A stretch of 64,000 nt of DNA from positions 2,544,038 to 2,608,037 of the forward strand of contig NZ_JACHIR010000001.1 in the NCBI RefSeq assembly GCF_014203355.1. Reading direction: 5' to 3'. The notes beneath the pieces were generated by a model. That model saw only the letters and a list, made by a program, of their open reading frames with translations. It was not told the DNA's origin and searched no databases. The stretch is from Kutzneria kofuensis (GTDB taxonomy: Bacteria > Actinomycetota > Actinomycetes > Mycobacteriales > Pseudonocardiaceae). Positions 62,045-64,000 of this stretch are shown here, piece by piece; the first letter of the stretch is position 1, and every line of letters starts with the position of its first letter. The translations under genes and the position numbers were made by a program.

Positions 62045-62983
62045 TCAGCGCCGGTGTCGCGGCGTCAGCCGCACCCCCGGCAACGGCGGGGCCGGGATGC
62101 GGGCGCCGTCGTGGCCGTGGACCACGCCGAACCGGTCCCCGTCCTCCCACTCCGCCCTGGCCGCGGCGATGTCGTCGTGGCTGCGACCCACGAAGTTCCA
62201 CCACATCACCAGGTCGTCCTCGTACGGCGTGCCGCCGAGCAGGATGGCCCGGGCGCCGCGATCACTCGTCACGGTGACATGGTCGCGGTTGGTGCCGAGG
62301 TAGAGCATCGGCCCGGACGGCAGCTCGTGCCCGAGGGCCGACAGCGACCCCTCGACGACCACCAGCGCATGCTCGAAGTCGGGCCGCAGCGGCACGGTGG
62401 CGGCGTCGCCGGGAGCGAGGGAGAAGTCGGCCCCGACCAGGGGGCTGTAGGTGGTGGCGGGGGACGTCACGTCGCCGATGGAGCCGATGAACACCCGCGC
62501 CCGCAGCCCGTGGTCGGCGAAGACCGGCAGGTCGGCGTGCTGTTCGAAGGCCGGGGCGACGCTGTCGGCCGAGGCGGGCAGCGCCAGCCAGAGCTGGAGG
62601 CCGTCGAGCAGCGGCCGGTCGCCGAGGGAGAACTCGGAGTGCGAGATGCCGCGGCCGGCGGTCATCAGGTTGAGCTGCCCGGGCTTGATCACGACGTCGC
62701 TGCCGAGGCTGTCGCGGTGCCGGACCTCGCCGGCGAACGGCCAGGTGACGGTCTGCAGGCCGGTGTGCGGATGGGGCAGGACGGTCATGTCGTCGTACTG
62801 CGGCCCGAACCGGTCGAGGAAGCACCAGGCGCCGACGGTGGGCAGCGTCCGGTGCGGCAGCAGCCGGTCCACCTTGATCGCCCGCACGCCGCCGAGCGGC
62901 ACGGCCCGTGCCTCCAGCAACCGGACGTCGTCGACGGCGACGCCCTCGGCGTCGAGGGAGGGATTCGTGCATTGGTTGCTCAT
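62045..62983 (-). CDS. Pirin-family cupin protein
   Basis: The 312-residue bicupin has the pirin metal motif HPHTGLQTVTWPFAGEVRHRDSLG plus ISHSEFS, and a C-terminal pirin domain (VVVEGSLSALGH...ARAILLGGTPYEDDLVMWWNFVGRS). Pirins bind iron and may be quercetin dioxygenases or redox regulators. ATG 62983 is used (SNQCTNPSLDAEG). It is divergent from the acetoacetyl-CoA synthetase gene. Confidence 0.94.
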   Translation of the reverse strand: MSNQCTNPSLDAEGVAVDDVRLLEARAVPLGGVRAIKVDRLLPHRTLPTVGAWCFLDRFGPQYDDMTVLPHPHTGLQTVTWPFAGEVRHRDSLGSDVVIKPGQLNLMTAGRGISHSEFSLGDRPLLDGLQLWLALPASADSVAPAFEQHADLPVFADHGLRARVFIGSIGDVTSPATTYSPLVGADFSLAPGDAATVPLRPDFEHALVVVEGSLSALGHELPSGPMLYLGTNRDHVTVTSDRGARAILLGGTPYEDDLVMWWNFVGRSHDDIAAARAEWEDGDRFGVVHGHDGARIPAPPLPGVRLTPRHRR

Positions 62984-63019
62984 CGCCGGGCCCCTGTCGG
63001 AAGTACGCTGACCCCCACT

Positions 63020-64000
63020 ATGACAGGGCCCGTCTGGATCCCGAGCCAGCCTGTCGTCGACGGTTGCAACGTCGAACGCTACCGGCAGTGGCTGACCGCG
63101 CACGATGGGCCGGACCTCCCCGACTACGCGGCGTTGCACGCCTGGTCGGTGGCGGAGCCGGCGCAGTTCTGGGGCTCCCTGTGGGAGTACTTCGACATCC
63201 TGGCCACGCCGCACGACGAGGTGCTGGCGTCGGCGGAGATGCCCGGCGCACAGTGGTTCACCGGGGCCACCCTGAACTACGTCGACCAGGTGTTCCGGCA
63301 CGTCCGGGACGGCATCGCGGTGATCGACGAGCCGGAGCCGGGCACCGACGGTCGGCGGATCAGCTGGACGGAGCTGCGCCGCCAGGTCGCGGCCGTCGCG
63401 AACACGTTGCGCCGGCTTGGCGTCGGCAGGGGTGACCGCGTGGTCGGCTACCTGCCCAACATCGCCGAGGCGGTGGTGGCGTTCCTGGCCACGGCCGGCC
63501 TCGGCGCGATCTGGTCCTCGTGCGGGCAGGACTACTCCGCGCCGGCGGCGGTGGCCCGGCTCGGCCAGTTGGCGCCGAAGGTGCTGATCACCGCCGACGG
63601 CTACCGGTACAACGGCCGGGAACAGGACCGCCGCGAGGCGATCTCCTTGCTACGCCAAGAGATCCCGTCACTGGAAGCGACGATCGTGGTGCCCCGGCTC
63701 GGGCTCGACGGGCTGCCGGGGACGATCCCGTGGTCGGCGGACGGCGACCATGAGCTGACCACCGTGCTGGTGCCGTTCGACCACCCGCTGTGGGTGCTGT
63801 TCTCCTCCGGCACCACCGGCAAGCCCAAGGGCATCGTGCACGGCCACGGCGGCGTGGTGATCGAACACGTCAAGCAGCTGTCGCTGCACCTGGACCTGAA
63901 GCCGGCCGACACCTTCTTCTGGTACACGTCGCCGAGCTGGATGATGTGGAACTTCCAGGTGGCGGGCCTGCTGGTCGGCGCGACGATCGTCTGCCACGAC
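63020..64000 (+). CDS. Acetoacetyl-CoA synthetase (3' end beyond the window)
   Basis: The visible 327 residues match the N-terminal domain of acetoacetate-CoA ligase: VWIPSQPVVDGCNVERYRQWL, a long N-terminal domain with AQWFTGATLNYVDQVF, and the adenylation P-loop LFSSGTTGKPKGIVHGHGG (A3). It activates acetoacetate to acetoacetyl-CoA in ketone-body and PHB-type metabolism. The gene runs off the end at 64000, so the C-terminal half is absent. ATG 63020 is preceded by TACGCT, possibly a -10 box. Confidence 0.9.
   Translation, partial: MTGPVWIPSQPVVDGCNVERYRQWLTAHDGPDLPDYAALHAWSVAEPAQFWGSLWEYFDILATPHDEVLASAEMPGAQWFTGATLNYVDQVFRHVRDGIAVIDEPEPGTDGRRISWTELRRQVAAVANTLRRLGVGRGDRVVGYLPNIAEAVVAFLATAGLGAIWSSCGQDYSAPAAVARLGQLAPKVLITADGYRYNGREQDRREAISLLRQEIPSLEATIVVPRLGLDGLPGTIPWSADGDHELTTVLVPFDHPLWVLFSSGTTGKPKGIVHGHGGVVIEHVKQLSLHLDLKPADTFFWYTSPSWMMWNFQVAGLLVGATIVCHD

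Overview
The window is about 70% G+C, has GTG and ATG starts in similar numbers, GTGA/ATGA stop-start overlaps and several apparently leaderless genes. This points to a filamentous actinomycete. Gene content (PptT/PptH pair, CysO-Mec-CysM sulfur relay, SerB2 with ACT domains, ECF42/DGPF pair, ABM-truncated-haemoglobin fusion, many GT2 and sensor-kinase genes) suggests Pseudonocardiaceae or a near relative. This is inference; no rRNA is present.

Region 1 (1-22.8 kb) is a conserved chromosomal core. It resembles the Mycobacterium tuberculosis Rv1329c-Rv1341 neighbourhood (dinG, pncB1, clpS, DUF2017, P1 peptidase, mec, cysO, cysM, rhomboid, murI, Rv1339-like metallo-beta-lactamase fold, rph, rdgB). 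Here the core is split. rdgB/rph/MBL/murI/rhomboid lie at 2.3-6.6 kb. An SMP-30, TSUP, LysR and tandem SnoaL block follows. Then come cysM/cysO/mec and a second, divergent clpS-DUF2017 pair, then the P1 peptidase, DUF2017 and canonical clpS. pncB/pncA run divergently. A cell-surface block (secreted protein, wecB, mini-exosortase, GT2-like protein), bioY and a truncated lipB separate this from dinG.

Region 2 (22.8-35.7 kb) is housekeeping: OsmC, PTH2-like protein, serB, ctaD, a phosphotransferase, asparaginase, an SMP-30-like protein, an SMI1/KNR4 protein, a two-component system whose kinase has a duplicated sensor module, pptH-pptT, an HD protein and a PPOX-fold protein.

Region 3 (36-48 kb) looks accessory: an HSP90-family gene followed by a 907-residue TPR protein (start region held in a hairpin), a 1324-residue HTH-STAND-WD40 protein, and four tandem GT2 paralogues.

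Region 4 (48-64 kb) holds DUF2165, an orphan kinase, a desaturase, a catalase-like peroxidase, a decayed ABC transporter with its regulator, two glycoside-hydrolase-like genes, an IclR gene, a 3-methyladenine glycosylase divergent from a WYL regulator, a degenerate ABC-F protein, an ECF42 sigma factor with its DGPF partner, a pirin, and the 5' part of an acetoacetyl-CoA synthetase.

The most unusual signals are: (i) a four-copy dispersed element of nested stems next to a GC palindrome, sitting at gene 3' ends and beside truncated genes; (ii) the second ClpS/DUF2017 pair with an altered N-degron pocket; (iii) a mini-exosortase coupled to a motif-poor GT2; (iv) the HSP90-TPR unit with an occluded ribosome binding site; and (v) several ABC-type genes with internal deletions of catalytic motifs.
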